The notes under the pieces were generated by a model. That model ran no database searches. It was not told where the DNA came from and saw only the letters and a program-made list of their open reading frames with translations. The translations under genes were made by a program, and so were the position numbers. From contig NZ_BBKT01000052.1 of the NCBI RefSeq assembly GCF_000747665.1, positions 1 through 38,333 on the forward strand: a stretch of DNA of 38,333 nt, given 5' to 3'. This DNA comes from Thermoanaerobacterium saccharolyticum (GTDB lineage Bacteria > Bacillota > Thermoanaerobacteria > Thermoanaerobacterales > Thermoanaerobacteraceae). Numbering within the stretch: the stretch's first letter is position 1; each line of letters starts with the position of its first letter. Below are positions 14,470 to 23,469 of the stretch, piece by piece.

Positions 14470-16002
14470 GCTTTTATTTTAACTATAGCCAATATAGTTG
14501 ATAGGGCTATTGGGTTTGTATTTAGAATCATTCTTTCTAATCTGCTGGGCTCTGAAGGAACCGGCATATATCAAATAGCCTTGCCGATTTATTTTGTATC
14601 AATAACATTTATAACATCAGGCATTACGGCAGTTACGTCCCGGTTTGTATCTGAAGAAAGAGCCAAAAATAACAAAAAAAATATTTTCAGCATAATGGAA
14701 GTTTCTTTTTTTATCGTAATTGTAATGGGCATAGCAATTTCTTCTATAATATTCTTTAATGCCAAGTACATATCAAACAACTTGCTTCACGAGCCACGAG
14801 CGTATCTATCAATATTGATTTTTTCACCTGTACTAATTGTCGTTTCATCATCTTCTATATTCAAAGGCTTTTTCCAAGGTTTAATTAACATGGTTCCCGC
14901 ATCGGTGTCTGAGATTGTTGAGCAGATAGTGAGAGTTTTTTTGACATTGTATTTATTCAGCCTATTTACAGGAATGAAGCTGGAGTATGCTGCAGCAATA
15001 GCCGTATTTGGAATAGCCATAGGAGAAGTAACAAGTTTTATCATGTACATATTTTACTACAGGCGCGAATTAAAATACATAAATGAGGAAATGCCAAATG
15101 AAGGTACCATATGGAGGAAGGCAGATATTGCAAAGACAGTAATAAAGACATCTTTTCCAATTACCATCTCAAGAATGATTGTAAACATCTTGGACTTGTT
15201 TGAATCTCTCATTATACCTTCAAAGCTTGTTAAATCAGGACTTTCACACAAAGAAGCTATATCTGAGTTTGGTAAGCTATCTGGAATGGCTTATCCTCTT
15301 GCATACATGCCTGCAGTTATAACAATGAGCTTGTCAGTTACAGTGCTTCCTGCTGTTTCAGAAGCGGCGTCTTTAAAAAGATGGGATACAGTAAGACAGC
15401 GGATAAATCAAGCGATAGGGTATACTACTATGATAGGCATACCGGCAGCCGTATTGTTTTTAATGTTGCCTGATGAAATAGCTTCGTTGCTTTACCCTAA
15501 AAGCCCAGGTGTCGGAGTACTGGTTAAGTTTATAGCTGCAGGAAGCATTTTTGCGTATCTTGAATCAATAGTCACAAGCATATTAAATGGACTTGGCATG
15601 CAAAATTTAGTTTTGAGAAATTCTGCCATATGGACTGCAATCTCTGTGATTGCCATGTATTTATTAGTGCCTATACCTAGTTTAAGGCTTTTTGGGTACA
15701 TTTACGGTTTTACATTTGCTGATGCTTTTGTCTTCTTTTTAAATTTTAAAGCATTAGTTAAGATTACTAACTTAGAAATTGATTTTAACAATTGGTTCTT
15801 AAAACCGCTTATAGCTGCACTTATAATGGGCATTTATGACACGATTATTTATTTTAATCTGACTGCTGCAATTGCGAATGAATGGATCACAATGTCTATT
15901 ACAGTATTATCGGGATTTTTAGTGTACATTATATTATGCAAACTTGTGAAGCTTCCATACTTAGAGGACTTAAATAGACTGATATTTTCCAGAAATAAAT
16001 AA
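14443..16002 (+). CDS. spoVB: Stage V sporulation protein B-like flippase (MOP/MATE superfamily)
   Basis: A 519-aa polytopic membrane protein with about 14 hydrophobic helices. The start RNRSFVRGAFILTIANIVDR, followed by FRIILSNLLGSEGTGIYQIA, is typical of SpoVB/PST-type oligosaccharide flippases; later come FSPVLIVVSSSSIFKGFFQG and ITMSLSVTVLPAVSEAAS. SpoVB relatives move lipid-linked precursors during spore cortex formation; other paralogues export polysaccharide units, so the exact cargo is uncertain. Start 14443 is preferred over GTG 14434 because GAGGTG is six bases before it. Start and ribosome-binding site sit in a hairpin loop. Followed by a two-way terminator. Confidence 0.85.
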   Translation: MRNRSFVRGAFILTIANIVDRAIGFVFRIILSNLLGSEGTGIYQIALPIYFVSITFITSGITAVTSRFVSEERAKNNKKNIFSIMEVSFFIVIVMGIAISSIIFFNAKYISNNLLHEPRAYLSILIFSPVLIVVSSSSIFKGFFQGLINMVPASVSEIVEQIVRVFLTLYLFSLFTGMKLEYAAAIAVFGIAIGEVTSFIMYIFYYRRELKYINEEMPNEGTIWRKADIAKTVIKTSFPITISRMIVNILDLFESLIIPSKLVKSGLSHKEAISEFGKLSGMAYPLAYMPAVITMSLSVTVLPAVSEAASLKRWDTVRQRINQAIGYTTMIGIPAAVLFLMLPDEIASLLYPKSPGVGVLVKFIAAGSIFAYLESIVTSILNGLGMQNLVLRNSAIWTAISVIAMYLLVPIPSLRLFGYIYGFTFADAFVFFLNFKALVKITNLEIDFNNWFLKPLIAALIMGIYDTIIYFNLTAAIANEWITMSITVLSGFLVYIILCKLVKLPYLEDLNRLIFSRNK

Positions 16003-16003
16003 T

Positions 16004-16026
16004 AAAACCCGCTTTAAACGGGTTTT
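16004..16026. terminator. Bidirectional terminator between spoVB and metQ
   Basis: AAAACCCG/CGGGTTTT stem (16004-16011, 16019-16026) with loop CTTTAAA. A T-run exits on each strand, serving the two convergent genes. Confidence 0.88.
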
Positions 16027-16034
16027 TTCTCATG

Positions 16035-16880
16035 TTAAAAGGCTGGAACTATAGCGCCTTTGTACTTGTCTTCGATAAATTTCTTGACTTCCTCAGAATT
16101 TAAAGCTTTTGCCAACTTTTGTATCGCTGGATCGTTTTGATTGTCTTGTCTTACGACTAACACATTAGCATAAGGAGAATTTTTGTCTTCCATAAAAATT
16201 GCATCTTTTAGAGGATTTAAGTTTGCCTCTAATGCAAAATTAGTGTTTATAATGGCTAAATCCACATCTTGAAGTGTCCTTGGAAGCTGAGGTGCTTCAA
16301 GCTCTACAATTTTTAAGTGCTTTGGATTATCTACGATGTCTCTCGGAGTCTGTGTAAGACCATTTGGATCTTTTAGCTTGATTAGTCCCTCTTTTTGCAG
16401 TAGCAGCAGTGCTCTTCCTTCGTTTGTGGCATCATTTGGTACAGCTACTGTTGCGCCATCTTTCAACTCATCCTTTGACTTGATCTTTTTTGAATATGCA
16501 CCCATCGGTTCTACATGCACTTTGACTAATGGGACTAATTTTACATTGTTTTTTTTCTCAAAGTCCTCAAGGTATGGAACGTGCTGGAAGAAATTTGCAT
16601 CGATTTGCTTGTCGACAAGTGCAGTATTTGGCGTCACATAGTCGGTAAATTCTTTTATTTCAAGATCTACGCCTTCTTTTGCAAGGATAGGCTTTACTAC
16701 GTTAAGTATTTCTGCATGGGGGTTTGGCGTTGCACCAACGACTATTTTCGTCATTTTAGCAGAGCTATCTGTATTTGAATTTGCATTGGACGTAGCTGCT
16801 GTGTTGTTGGACTTTGTGCATCCTGATAAGATAAATGCAAATGTTAATATAAGTGTGAGAAATAACAATGATTTTTTCAT
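16035..16880 (-). CDS. metQ: Methionine ABC transporter, substrate-binding lipoprotein
   Basis: A 281-aa NlpA/MetQ-family lipoprotein. The signal is MKKSLLFLTLILTFAFILSG with lipobox LSGC, Cys21 being the lipid-attached residue. It continues KIVVGATPNPHAEILNVVKP, FTDYVTPNTALVDKQIDANF, QHVPYLEDF and the typical NTNFALEANLNP, which contact methionine. The start at 16880 is chosen because it puts the Lys pair at the N-terminus; an in-frame ATG at 16898 overlaps the metI stop. It contains an A8 run that is in frame, unlike four other genes here. Third gene of the SAM-riboswitch operon. Confidence 0.94.
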   Translation of the reverse strand: MKKSLLFLTLILTFAFILSGCTKSNNTAATSNANSNTDSSAKMTKIVVGATPNPHAEILNVVKPILAKEGVDLEIKEFTDYVTPNTALVDKQIDANFFQHVPYLEDFEKKNNVKLVPLVKVHVEPMGAYSKKIKSKDELKDGATVAVPNDATNEGRALLLLQKEGLIKLKDPNGLTQTPRDIVDNPKHLKIVELEAPQLPRTLQDVDLAIINTNFALEANLNPLKDAIFMEDKNSPYANVLVVRQDNQNDPAIQKLAKALNSEEVKKFIEDKYKGAIVPAF

Positions 16881-16894
16881 TACATACCATCCTT

Positions 16895-17572
16895 TCATCT
16901 TTTATCAACTTTTTTTGAGAGATAGTTTCCTATTCTTTGCACGATTTCTACAAAGATTATTAAGACTATGATTGTGGCAATAAGCACATCTGTCTGAAAC
17001 CTTTGATACCCATATCTTATAGCCAGATCTCCTAAACCACCTCCTCCGATAGCACCTGCCATAGCAGAATACCCTAATATGTTTATCACTGTAAGGGTTA
17101 TTCCCAGTACAAGCGATGGCAATGATTCTGGAATCATCACTTTAAATATTATTTGCAGTAGTGATGCGCCAACTGATATAGATGCTTCAATTACGCCCCA
17201 GTCTACTTCTTTAAGGGATGACTCTATAACTCTTGCCACAAATGGCGCTGCAGCAATGGACAGTGGTACGATGGCTGCAGTAGGTCCTATAGTTGTGCCA
17301 ACTATAAGCCTTGCCAATGGGAAGATTGCAATTATGAGAATTATGAATGGCACAGATCTCATGACATTGATCACAGTACCTAATATCTGATTTAACTTTA
17401 GATTTTCCTTTATATGACCTTTATCGGTTATGACAAGTATTATGCCAAGAGGCATTCCTATGATTACTGAGAAAAGCGTTGAGAAAAATACCATGTATAA
17501 AGATTCCCAAAGAGGCTCTTCCATAAGCTGCCACAAGTTTAACAGATACTGCAATGTATTAGACGATACCAT
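16895..17572 (-). CDS. metI: Methionine ABC transporter, permease
   Basis: A 225-aa permease with five hydrophobic segments. EPLWESLYMVFFSTLFSVII opens the transport fold, and the EAA-type loop reads IEASISVGASLLQIIFKVMIP; GYSAMAGAIGGGGLGDLAIRYGYQRF is the MetI signature near the C-terminus. The start codon lies inside the last 14 bases of metN (ATG at 17572), so translation is coupled. It forms the membrane pore for MetN2I2 uptake of L- and D-methionine. Length is normal. Confidence 0.95.
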   Translation of the reverse strand: MVSSNTLQYLLNLWQLMEEPLWESLYMVFFSTLFSVIIGMPLGIILVITDKGHIKENLKLNQILGTVINVMRSVPFIILIIAIFPLARLIVGTTIGPTAAIVPLSIAAAPFVARVIESSLKEVDWGVIEASISVGASLLQIIFKVMIPESLPSLVLGITLTVINILGYSAMAGAIGGGGLGDLAIRYGYQRFQTDVLIATIIVLIIFVEIVQRIGNYLSKKVDKR

Positions 17573-18581
17573 TTTTAAGCACCTCTATTCTAAGACCATT
17601 ATTTTCTAAAAATTTTATCGCATCTTTTATGGAGCTTTCTTTACCGCTTATTTTTATTAGGAGATTTCCTACCTGTGAGTTTTGCACCCTTTCGATATTT
17701 CCGGAAATGATATTAACTTCAACATCAAAATTTTTTATCATGTGAGATATGACAGGCTGATTGCTGCTGTTGCCAAAAAACGATAATCTTAAGATTTCCT
17801 CGTTTGGATTTTCGTCATCAAGCAATATATCTGGCGGAAGTTCAGCTATCATATCTTTTAGAAATCTCTTAGATGTTTCTGTTGAAGGATTTGAAAAGAT
17901 GTCTATTACATTTCCTTCCTCGATTATTCTACCATCTTCCAGCACTGCTACTTTGTCGCACAGATTTCTTATGACAGACATTTCGTGTGTTATCACCACG
18001 ATTGTGATTCCGTATTGCTTATTTATGTTCTTTAAAAGATTTAAAATGGATTCTGTCGTGGTGGGGTCTAAAGCAGATGTAGCTTCATCAGATAGAATTA
18101 TGGCTGGATTATTTGCCAAAGCCCTTGCAATGCCTACACGCTGTTTTTGCCCTCCAGATAGCTGCGAAGGGTATGCATATTTTTTGTCTTTTAAATCTAC
18201 TACATCCAGCAACTCATCAACGCGCTTTTTTATGACAGAGTCGTTGACTTTCGAGATCTTAAGAGGAAATGCTATGTTCTCATACACTGTAGAGTTCATC
18301 AGAAGATTGAAATGCTGAAATATCATGCCAATCTTTTTTCTCATATTTCTCAGTTCTTTTGGTTTTAGCTTTGTCATTTCTACGCCGTTTATCAATATGC
18401 TGCCAGATGTGGGTTTTTCCAGCATGTTGATGCATCTTATCAATGATGATTTTCCTGCACCGCTTAAACCCATTATGCCGTAAATTTCACCATCGCTTAT
18501 GGTTAAGTTGATGTCTTTTAAAGCTACTACGTCTTTTCCGTTTGTGCTGTAAACTTTGCTTAAATTTTTTATTTCGATCAA
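17559..18581 (-). CDS. metN: Methionine ABC transporter, ATPase
   Basis: A 340-aa ATPase. Walker A GLSGAGKSSLIR (about residues 38-49), Q-loop MIFQHFNLL, signature LSGGQKQRVGIA, Walker B ILSDEATSALDP, H-loop VVITHEM. The C-terminal 90 residues (from about 250; RLSFFGNSSNQPVISHMIKN) form the NIL/ACT-like domain through which methionine trans-inhibits the transporter. First gene of metNIQ behind the SAM-I riboswitch. Low SAM should allow read-through, and intracellular methionine then acts at the protein level. Confidence 0.96.
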   Translation of the reverse strand: MIEIKNLSKVYSTNGKDVVALKDINLTISDGEIYGIMGLSGAGKSSLIRCINMLEKPTSGSILINGVEMTKLKPKELRNMRKKIGMIFQHFNLLMNSTVYENIAFPLKISKVNDSVIKKRVDELLDVVDLKDKKYAYPSQLSGGQKQRVGIARALANNPAIILSDEATSALDPTTTESILNLLKNINKQYGITIVVITHEMSVIRNLCDKVAVLEDGRIIEEGNVIDIFSNPSTETSKRFLKDMIAELPPDILLDDENPNEEILRLSFFGNSSNQPVISHMIKNFDVEVNIISGNIERVQNSQVGNLLIKISGKESSIKDAIKFLENNGLRIEVLKNGIV

Positions 18582-18622
18582 ATCATTTCACCTTCTTTTC
18601 GAAAATGTAGTTTAAAAAAAGC

Positions 18623-18652
18623 AATAAAAAAAACCTCCAATGAAAGAGGTTT
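18623..18652 (-). terminator. SAM-riboswitch terminator
   Basis: On the minus strand, AAACCTC/GAGGTTT arms (18646-18652, 18631-18637) around an 8-nt loop, followed by a T-run (A-run on plus). The 5' part lies next to the aptamer's closing stem, as expected for an OFF switch. Confidence 0.9.
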
Positions 18653-18658
18653 CGTCCT

Positions 18659-18759
18659 CTCTCATCTCTCAGCAATCGCTGCAGGAATTGGCACCATTGC
18701 ACATACGTGCCGGTTGCCGGGTTTCATCGGGCCAGTCCCTCCACCTCTCTGGATAAGAG
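18659..18759 (-). promoter_or_regulatory. SAM-I (S-box) riboswitch upstream of metNIQ
   Basis: Read leftward, P1 CTCTTATC/GATGAGAG (18752-18759, 18659-18666) closes the aptamer. The S-box core is plain: AGAGAGGTGGAGGGACTGG, CCCGATGAAACCCGGCAACC, GGTGCCAATTCCTGCAG and GCTGAGAGATGAGAG. SAM binding stabilises P1 and allows the adjacent terminator, shutting off methionine uptake. Confidence 0.97.
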
Positions 18760-18787
18760 AATAATTTCGTTTTTAATTGTTAAAATG

Positions 18788-18816
18788 ATTATATAGGATA
18801 GATGTTGAAAAGTCAA
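18788..18816 (-). promoter_or_regulatory. metNIQ promoter
   Basis: On the minus strand, -35 TTGACT (18811-18816), a 17-bp spacer and -10 TATAAT (18788-18793), just ahead of the SAM aptamer. Confidence 0.82.
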
Positions 18817-18885
18817 GCAAAATTTTCATTTGGCAATATTAAATTTTTGTCACAACGAATCTGACAGTGTATTCACAAGTTTATA

Positions 18886-18938
18886 TTGATTTAATTAGTA
18901 AATAGGTTATAATTAAGATGAAAGATAAGTTAACTTAT
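18886..18938 (+). promoter_or_regulatory. Promoter and palindrome ahead of the PRD regulator
   Basis: -35 TTGATT (18886-18891), a 16-bp spacer and -10 TATAAT (18908-18913). A perfect 14-bp palindrome ATAAGTTAACTTAT (18925-18938) lies at about +5 to +18, a plausible operator. Confidence 0.6.
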
Positions 18939-18972
18939 TAATAATTTGTCGTAGACGAAAGGACAAATATTT

Positions 18973-21058
18973 ATGAAAGAGTTAAGTAGGCGCCAATTAG
19001 AAATTTTCAAAAAGGTTCTTTCGAAAGAAGTTTCCGGTTTGGACGATATCGTCGTTTTATACAAGTTGAGCAAAAGGACTGTTTACAGGGAAATAAATGC
19101 CATAAATGAGTATATAAAAGAATACAAGTTAAGGCTTAAAAATGATGATGGTATATTAGTCTTAGAAGGCACTGATAGCGATATTGAAAAATTCAAATTC
19201 GACGTAATAGGATATAGACCGAGCATTGACGCTGATAAGAGGCGAAAACTGATACTGTCTGAGCTTTTGCAGATGAAAGAACCTGTAAAACTAGAGTACT
19301 TCGCGAGAGAGTACAATGTTACTACGGCAACAATAAGCTATGACATTAAAGAGATTGATAAGTGGCTAAGTAAGCAAAATGTTACAATTGTAACTAAACC
19401 TGGTGTTGGCATATACGTAAAAGGCGATGAAAGCAATATAAGAAGGGCTATAATAAATTTTTTATACGACAATGTAGAGACAAAAGACCTAATTGAGTTT
19501 TTAAATAAAGGGTACAATAATATAAACAAGCTTAGTGAAGACATAAATGATAGATTGCTTAGGCTTATAGACTACGATACGGTTTTAAAGATAGAAAAGG
19601 CCATACAGAAATTGGAAAAGTCTCTTGATTACGAGTTAGCCGAAAGCTCCTACATGGGGCTTACAGTGCATTTGGCATTGGCTTTAAAAAGAATAAAAGA
19701 AGGCGAAAAGATAAAAATAGGAACTGAAAGCCTTTATGAGCTTAAGAAGTCAGATGAGTATAAGTTTGCGGAAATGCTTGCTGGATTTCTGGAAGAAGAA
19801 TTTGATATTTCTATTCCTGAAGATGAAATCGGTTATATAACGATTCATTTGCAGGGTGCAAGATATAGGGCAAATACCGAAGACGTAAATGACGAGCTGT
19901 TAAATGAAATACTGCATGAAATGATCAGTGTTGCAGAAGATGAATTTGGCACTAATTTTAAAGATGATAAGATGCTTTTAAGTGGTTTAAAGACACACTT
20001 AAGGCCTACTATTTTTAGACTTCGCATGGGTCTTGCTATTAGAAATCCGTTAATAAATGACATCAAAGAAAGGTACAGCGGTTTATTTGGAAAATGTATA
20101 TCTATTGCAAATGTAATTAAAGACAAGCTTAATGTTGATGTGCCTGATGATGAAATTGGCTATATCGCGATGCATTTTGGCGCATCCATAGCAAGAAAAA
20201 GTGATATGACGAAAAGGCACAATATCTTAGTCGTATGTGCCAGCGGCATAGGAACATTGAGGATGCTTCTATCTAAGCTTCAGATGTTTCCACAATTAAA
20301 CATTGTAGATACGGTTTCAAGCTTGAGAGTTAAGGACTTTAAAGACAGAGATGATATTGACTTGATTGTATCTACAATTCCAATAGATGTAAAAGACAAA
20401 AAAACCATAATAGTCAATCCGCTGCTTTTAGATGAAGACGTAAAAAAAACTGAAAGACGCTTTAAACACAGATTTTATAATGGACTTCTCGGAGAAAAAA
20501 GTCATAGGCGACAGGTACAAAGAATTGGAACACATTGCGTGGTATGGCAAAAGGATAATTGAGCTATGCGATTCCCTTAAACTTAAAGATGTCTATGGCA
20601 AAAACTCGAAAGACATCATAGATTCTCTATTACAAGATTTTGCTGGTAATGATGGAATCAATAATGAGAAAATAAAGCAGATAGAGGATAAGCTTTTGGG
20701 AAGAGAAAGCCTTGGGAAGATAATACTTCCAGGGAAAGGGTTTGTAATCTACCACTGTACAGCATCTGATTTGGTGGAGCCAATCCTCGTCTTTGGAAAA
20801 GTGAAAAGCCATGTCAAGATGAAAAATTTGATTAACGAGTATGAAATCATAAAGACAGCTTTTCTAATGGTTGCACCGGATGACGACAAGATGTGGATAG
20901 AGATACTTGGCGATTTAAGTGTTTCATTTATTGAAAGCAAAGACTTGGTAAAAAATCTCAATGAGATTAACAAAATTGATGAGGCGAAGGAATTTGTGAA
21001 GAAGGCCTTGATGGATAAGTATTACGATGAAATAAAGAGAAATCTTGTAGGTGATTAA
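18973..21058 (+). pseudogene. LicR/MtlR-type PRD transcriptional regulator, frameshifted before its EIIA domain
   Basis: A sugar-PTS-controlled activator with two N-terminal HTH domains (about residues 1-65 and 85-150), PRD1 (His233 in LTVHLAL and His292 in GYITIHLQGARY), PRD2 (His342 in KTHLRP and His401 in GYIAMHFGAS), and a GatB-like EIIB domain with Cys422 in NILVVCASGIGT. The frame then breaks at an A8 run (20442-20449). Removing one A joins it to an EIIA-like domain (…LNTDFIMDFSEKKVIG…, His in FVIYHCTASD), giving 694 residues. It sits upstream of cellobiose-type PTS genes, like LicR. As written, it loses only the EIIA domain and gains about 37 foreign residues. Confidence 0.88.
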
Positions 21059-21059
21059 A

Positions 21060-21302
21060 ATGTTTAGTATTTCGGTAAAGCAACGAAAAATTTTCTATAC
21101 GATGCTGTCCTTGGTGTGGATTGCAACTGCTGTGTATTCTATGATAAATGATACATTTGCACATGGCTTAGAGATTCTTTTGTTTGGTGCATTTTTCATT
21201 GCGGGAATTGCCCTTATACAAGCGTACATGATAAGGATGCTTAAATTGTATGATAAAAATTTAAAAAATGAAATAAAAAAGAAAAACAAAAAAAGGAGGT
21301 AA
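21060..21302 (+). CDS. Uncharacterised 80-aa membrane protein in the PTS operon
   Basis: Starts MFSISVKQRKIFYTMLSLVW, with AGGTGAT five bases upstream, one base after the regulator's stop. Two hydrophobic helices (about residues 10-28 and 34-58; IATAVYSMI and ILLFGAFFIAGIALIQAYM) are followed by a strongly basic tail (KLYDKNLKNEIKKKNKKRR). By the positive-inside rule both ends would face the cytoplasm. It lies between the PRD regulator and EIIB, six bases before EIIB, so it is part of this PTS unit. I do not recognise the family. It might be an accessory or quality-control subunit of EIIC, but that is only inferred from position. Confidence 0.75.
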   Translation: MFSISVKQRKIFYTMLSLVWIATAVYSMINDTFAHGLEILLFGAFFIAGIALIQAYMIRMLKLYDKNLKNEIKKKNKKRR

Positions 21303-21308
21303 TTTACT

Positions 21309-21636
21309 ATGGCTATACATGGTGTTATATTGTGCAGTTGGGGTGCTACATCAAGTGCATTAGCAAAAAAAAGTGACTGATGAAGCAAAAAAGCAAGGTT
21401 TAGATGTGACAGTAGATGCGGGAGGCACAGGTGAATTCAAGAAAAAAGCTGAAGAATACGATGTTGCTCTTTTGGAGCCGCAGGTAAGGCATTTAAAGAA
21501 GGAAGTCGAGACGATAGCTGAAAAGTTTGGCATTCCCGTTGACATCGTTGATATGCAGGCTTTTGCACTTATGGATGCAAAAAAGATATTGAATCAGATC
21601 ATCGAGCTTGCTAAGAAAAATGGGAAAGATGCATAG
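21309..21636 (+). pseudogene. celA: PTS lactose/cellobiose EIIB, frameshifted in an A8 run
   Basis: From ATG 21309 (AGGAGGT upstream) the protein reads MAIHGVILCSWGATSSALAK, with the phosphorylated Cys9 in the family position. The A8 run at 21365-21372 then shifts the frame to an early TGA. With seven A's it continues VTDEAKKQGLDVTVDAGGTG to the natural end, 108 residues, the normal size. The 328-nt span is 109 codons plus one base. EIIB passes phosphate from EIIA to the sugar on EIIC, so a true frameshift would block the whole system. EIIA and EIIC are intact, which argues for an artefact or slippage. Confidence 0.88.
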
Positions 21637-21647
21637 GAGGTAATAAG

Positions 21648-22967
21648 ATGAACGAAAGACTTACTAATAATTGGTTTATGAAATGGATGGAGTCATCTTT
21701 GATGCCTGTACTGGCAAGGATTGCTCAAAATGTCATACTTCAATCTATAAGAGATGCTTTTTCAAGTTTCGCATTGCCAGTTATATTGACAGGTTCATTG
21801 TTTTTGATAATAGCCAATCCACCACTTGCAGAAGGCGCAAATTGGGGTCCTATTGTGGCGTGGGCAAATGCTATTAAGCCTATTGCTGGCCAGTTGATGA
21901 TTCCTTTTAACTTATCGTTTGGCATTATGGCTTTGATGGTTGCATTTGGTACAGCATATAGTTTAGCTACTCGTTGGGATCTTGATGAAGCAATGACAGG
22001 TATTATTTCCATGTTAGCATTTTTAGTAACAACATTCCCAGCATCAGACGTTACAAAGGTAAGCTTCGGCGATGTTTTAAATTACCTTGGTGGACAAGGT
22101 TTGTTTGTAGCTATAATAATAGGCGTGTTGACAGCAGTTGTGGTAAGATTCTTCAATAAGCAAGGCCTTGTAATAAGGATGCCTGAAGCCGTGCCACCTT
22201 ATGTTGTAAGAAGCTTTATGGCACTTGTACCGATGTTTGTCATGGTTGTATCGGCTTGGATAGTAGAGTGGATCGTATGGGCTAACTTCAAAGTCACATT
22301 GCCACAGTTGGTAATAGAGCTATTTAAGCCACTTGTTGCAGCATCAAATAGCTATTGGGCAGCTTTAGCTGAGATAATCCTTATGATGCTTTTGTGGTCA
22401 CTTGGAATACACGGCATGAATGTCGTATCATCTATAGCATATCCTTTCTGGATGAGTCAGCTTGCTGCAAATGTAAAAGCATTAAATGCACATCAACCTA
22501 TGACAGGTATTGTCACAGAACCATTCTTCCATATGTTCACACACCTTGGTGGTTCAGGTACAACATGGCCTCTTGTCATAATGTTCTTGTTCTCAGCATC
22601 AAAACAGCTTAAGACGATAGGTACAGCAGAGCTTATCCCTGCTATATTCAATATAAATGAACCGCTTATTTTCGGTGCTCCAATAGTTTTAAATCCTATA
22701 TTGATGATACCATTTATAATTGCACCTGCAGCGGTTGTTACGATAAACTACATCGCATTCCATTTCCACTTAGTAACAGGACCATTGTACCAGCTTCCAT
22801 TTACAGTTCCTGTATTTATAGGTGGTTTCATATCAAGTGGTCTTGACTGGAGAGGACCAATTTTGCAGCTTGTAAACCTGATTGTAGCAGGTATCATATA
22901 CTATCCATTCTTCAAAATGTATGAAGCACAGCTTTTGAAGAATGAAAGAGAGCTTGAGGAAAAATAA
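21648..22967 (+). CDS. celB: PTS lactose/cellobiose EIIC permease
   Basis: A 439-aa membrane permease of the Lac/Cel PTS family with about ten hydrophobic segments. Typical stretches: RIAQNVILQSIRDAFSSFAL near residue 25, WSLGIHGMNVVSSIAYPFW near 250, FFHMFTHLGGSGTTWPL, and the substrate-site region IPAIFNINEPLIFGAPIVLN near 330, with the conserved Asn-Glu. AGGAGG precedes the ATG; the gap to EIIB is 11 bases. It likely imports cellobiose or another beta-glucoside. No phospho-beta-glucosidase gene is in this unit, so the sugar is uncertain. Confidence 0.93.
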   Translation: MNERLTNNWFMKWMESSLMPVLARIAQNVILQSIRDAFSSFALPVILTGSLFLIIANPPLAEGANWGPIVAWANAIKPIAGQLMIPFNLSFGIMALMVAFGTAYSLATRWDLDEAMTGIISMLAFLVTTFPASDVTKVSFGDVLNYLGGQGLFVAIIIGVLTAVVVRFFNKQGLVIRMPEAVPPYVVRSFMALVPMFVMVVSAWIVEWIVWANFKVTLPQLVIELFKPLVAASNSYWAALAEIILMMLLWSLGIHGMNVVSSIAYPFWMSQLAANVKALNAHQPMTGIVTEPFFHMFTHLGGSGTTWPLVIMFLFSASKQLKTIGTAELIPAIFNINEPLIFGAPIVLNPILMIPFIIAPAAVVTINYIAFHFHLVTGPLYQLPFTVPVFIGGFISSGLDWRGPILQLVNLIVAGIIYYPFFKMYEAQLLKNERELEEK

Positions 22968-22995
22968 TTAAAATATATTAAGGAGGAACCCTTTG

Positions 22996-23313
22996 ATGGA
23001 ATTAGAGCAAATTATATACAATTTAGTCTTGCACGGTGGGAACGCCAGAGGCGAGGCTTATGAAGCATTAGATGCAGCAGAAAAAGGGGATTTTGAATCT
23101 GCCGAGAAGCATCTAGAAAAGGCTGATGAGGAATTTTACGCAGGCCATGATTATCAAAACGCATTGGTGCAAGGTGAACAAAGCGAAACACCTAATTTCC
23201 TTGTTATACACGCTCAAGACCAGCTTATGACGGCTCTTGCAGAAAAGAACCTCATAAGAAGACTTGTGGATCTTTACAAGAGGTTAGATGCCCTTGAAAA
23301 GAAGGTAAAATAA
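22996..23313 (+). CDS. celC: PTS lactose/cellobiose EIIA
   Basis: A 105-aa all-helical EIIA of the Lac/Cel family. LEQIIYNLVLHGGNARGEAY opens helix 1, and VIHAQDQLMTA carries the phosphorylated His72, followed by the RRLVDLYKRLDALEKK end helix. It accepts phosphate from HPr and passes it to EIIB. ATG 22996 is taken as start (AGGAGG nine bases before); a TTG one codon upstream is possible. Last gene of the unit; a terminator follows directly. Confidence 0.94.
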   Translation: MELEQIIYNLVLHGGNARGEAYEALDAAEKGDFESAEKHLEKADEEFYAGHDYQNALVQGEQSETPNFLVIHAQDQLMTALAEKNLIRRLVDLYKRLDALEKKVK

Positions 23314-23319
23314 ATATTG

Positions 23320-23355
23320 AATTAAAAGGTGAGTCAATCCTCACCTTTTAATTTT
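23320..23355 (+). terminator. Terminator of the PTS operon
   Basis: A perfect 14-bp stem AATTAAAAGGTGAG and complement (23320-23333, 23340-23353) with a 6-nt loop and T-rich tail. Confidence 0.88.
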
Positions 23356-23395
23356 GTCTTTTTAGATTACTTTTTATCTTTTTTGCTTTAAAGTA

Positions 23396-23424
23396 TTGAA
23401 TAATTTGTGCAAATTTTGTACAAT
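23396..23424 (+). promoter_or_regulatory. yerC promoter
   Basis: -35 TTGAAT (23396-23401), a 17-bp spacer and -10 TACAAT (23419-23424), about 45 nt before the start codon. Confidence 0.65.
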
Positions 23425-23469
23425 GGAGATGGACATTTTATAAAAAATTTTAAGAGAGAGGGATTGTCG

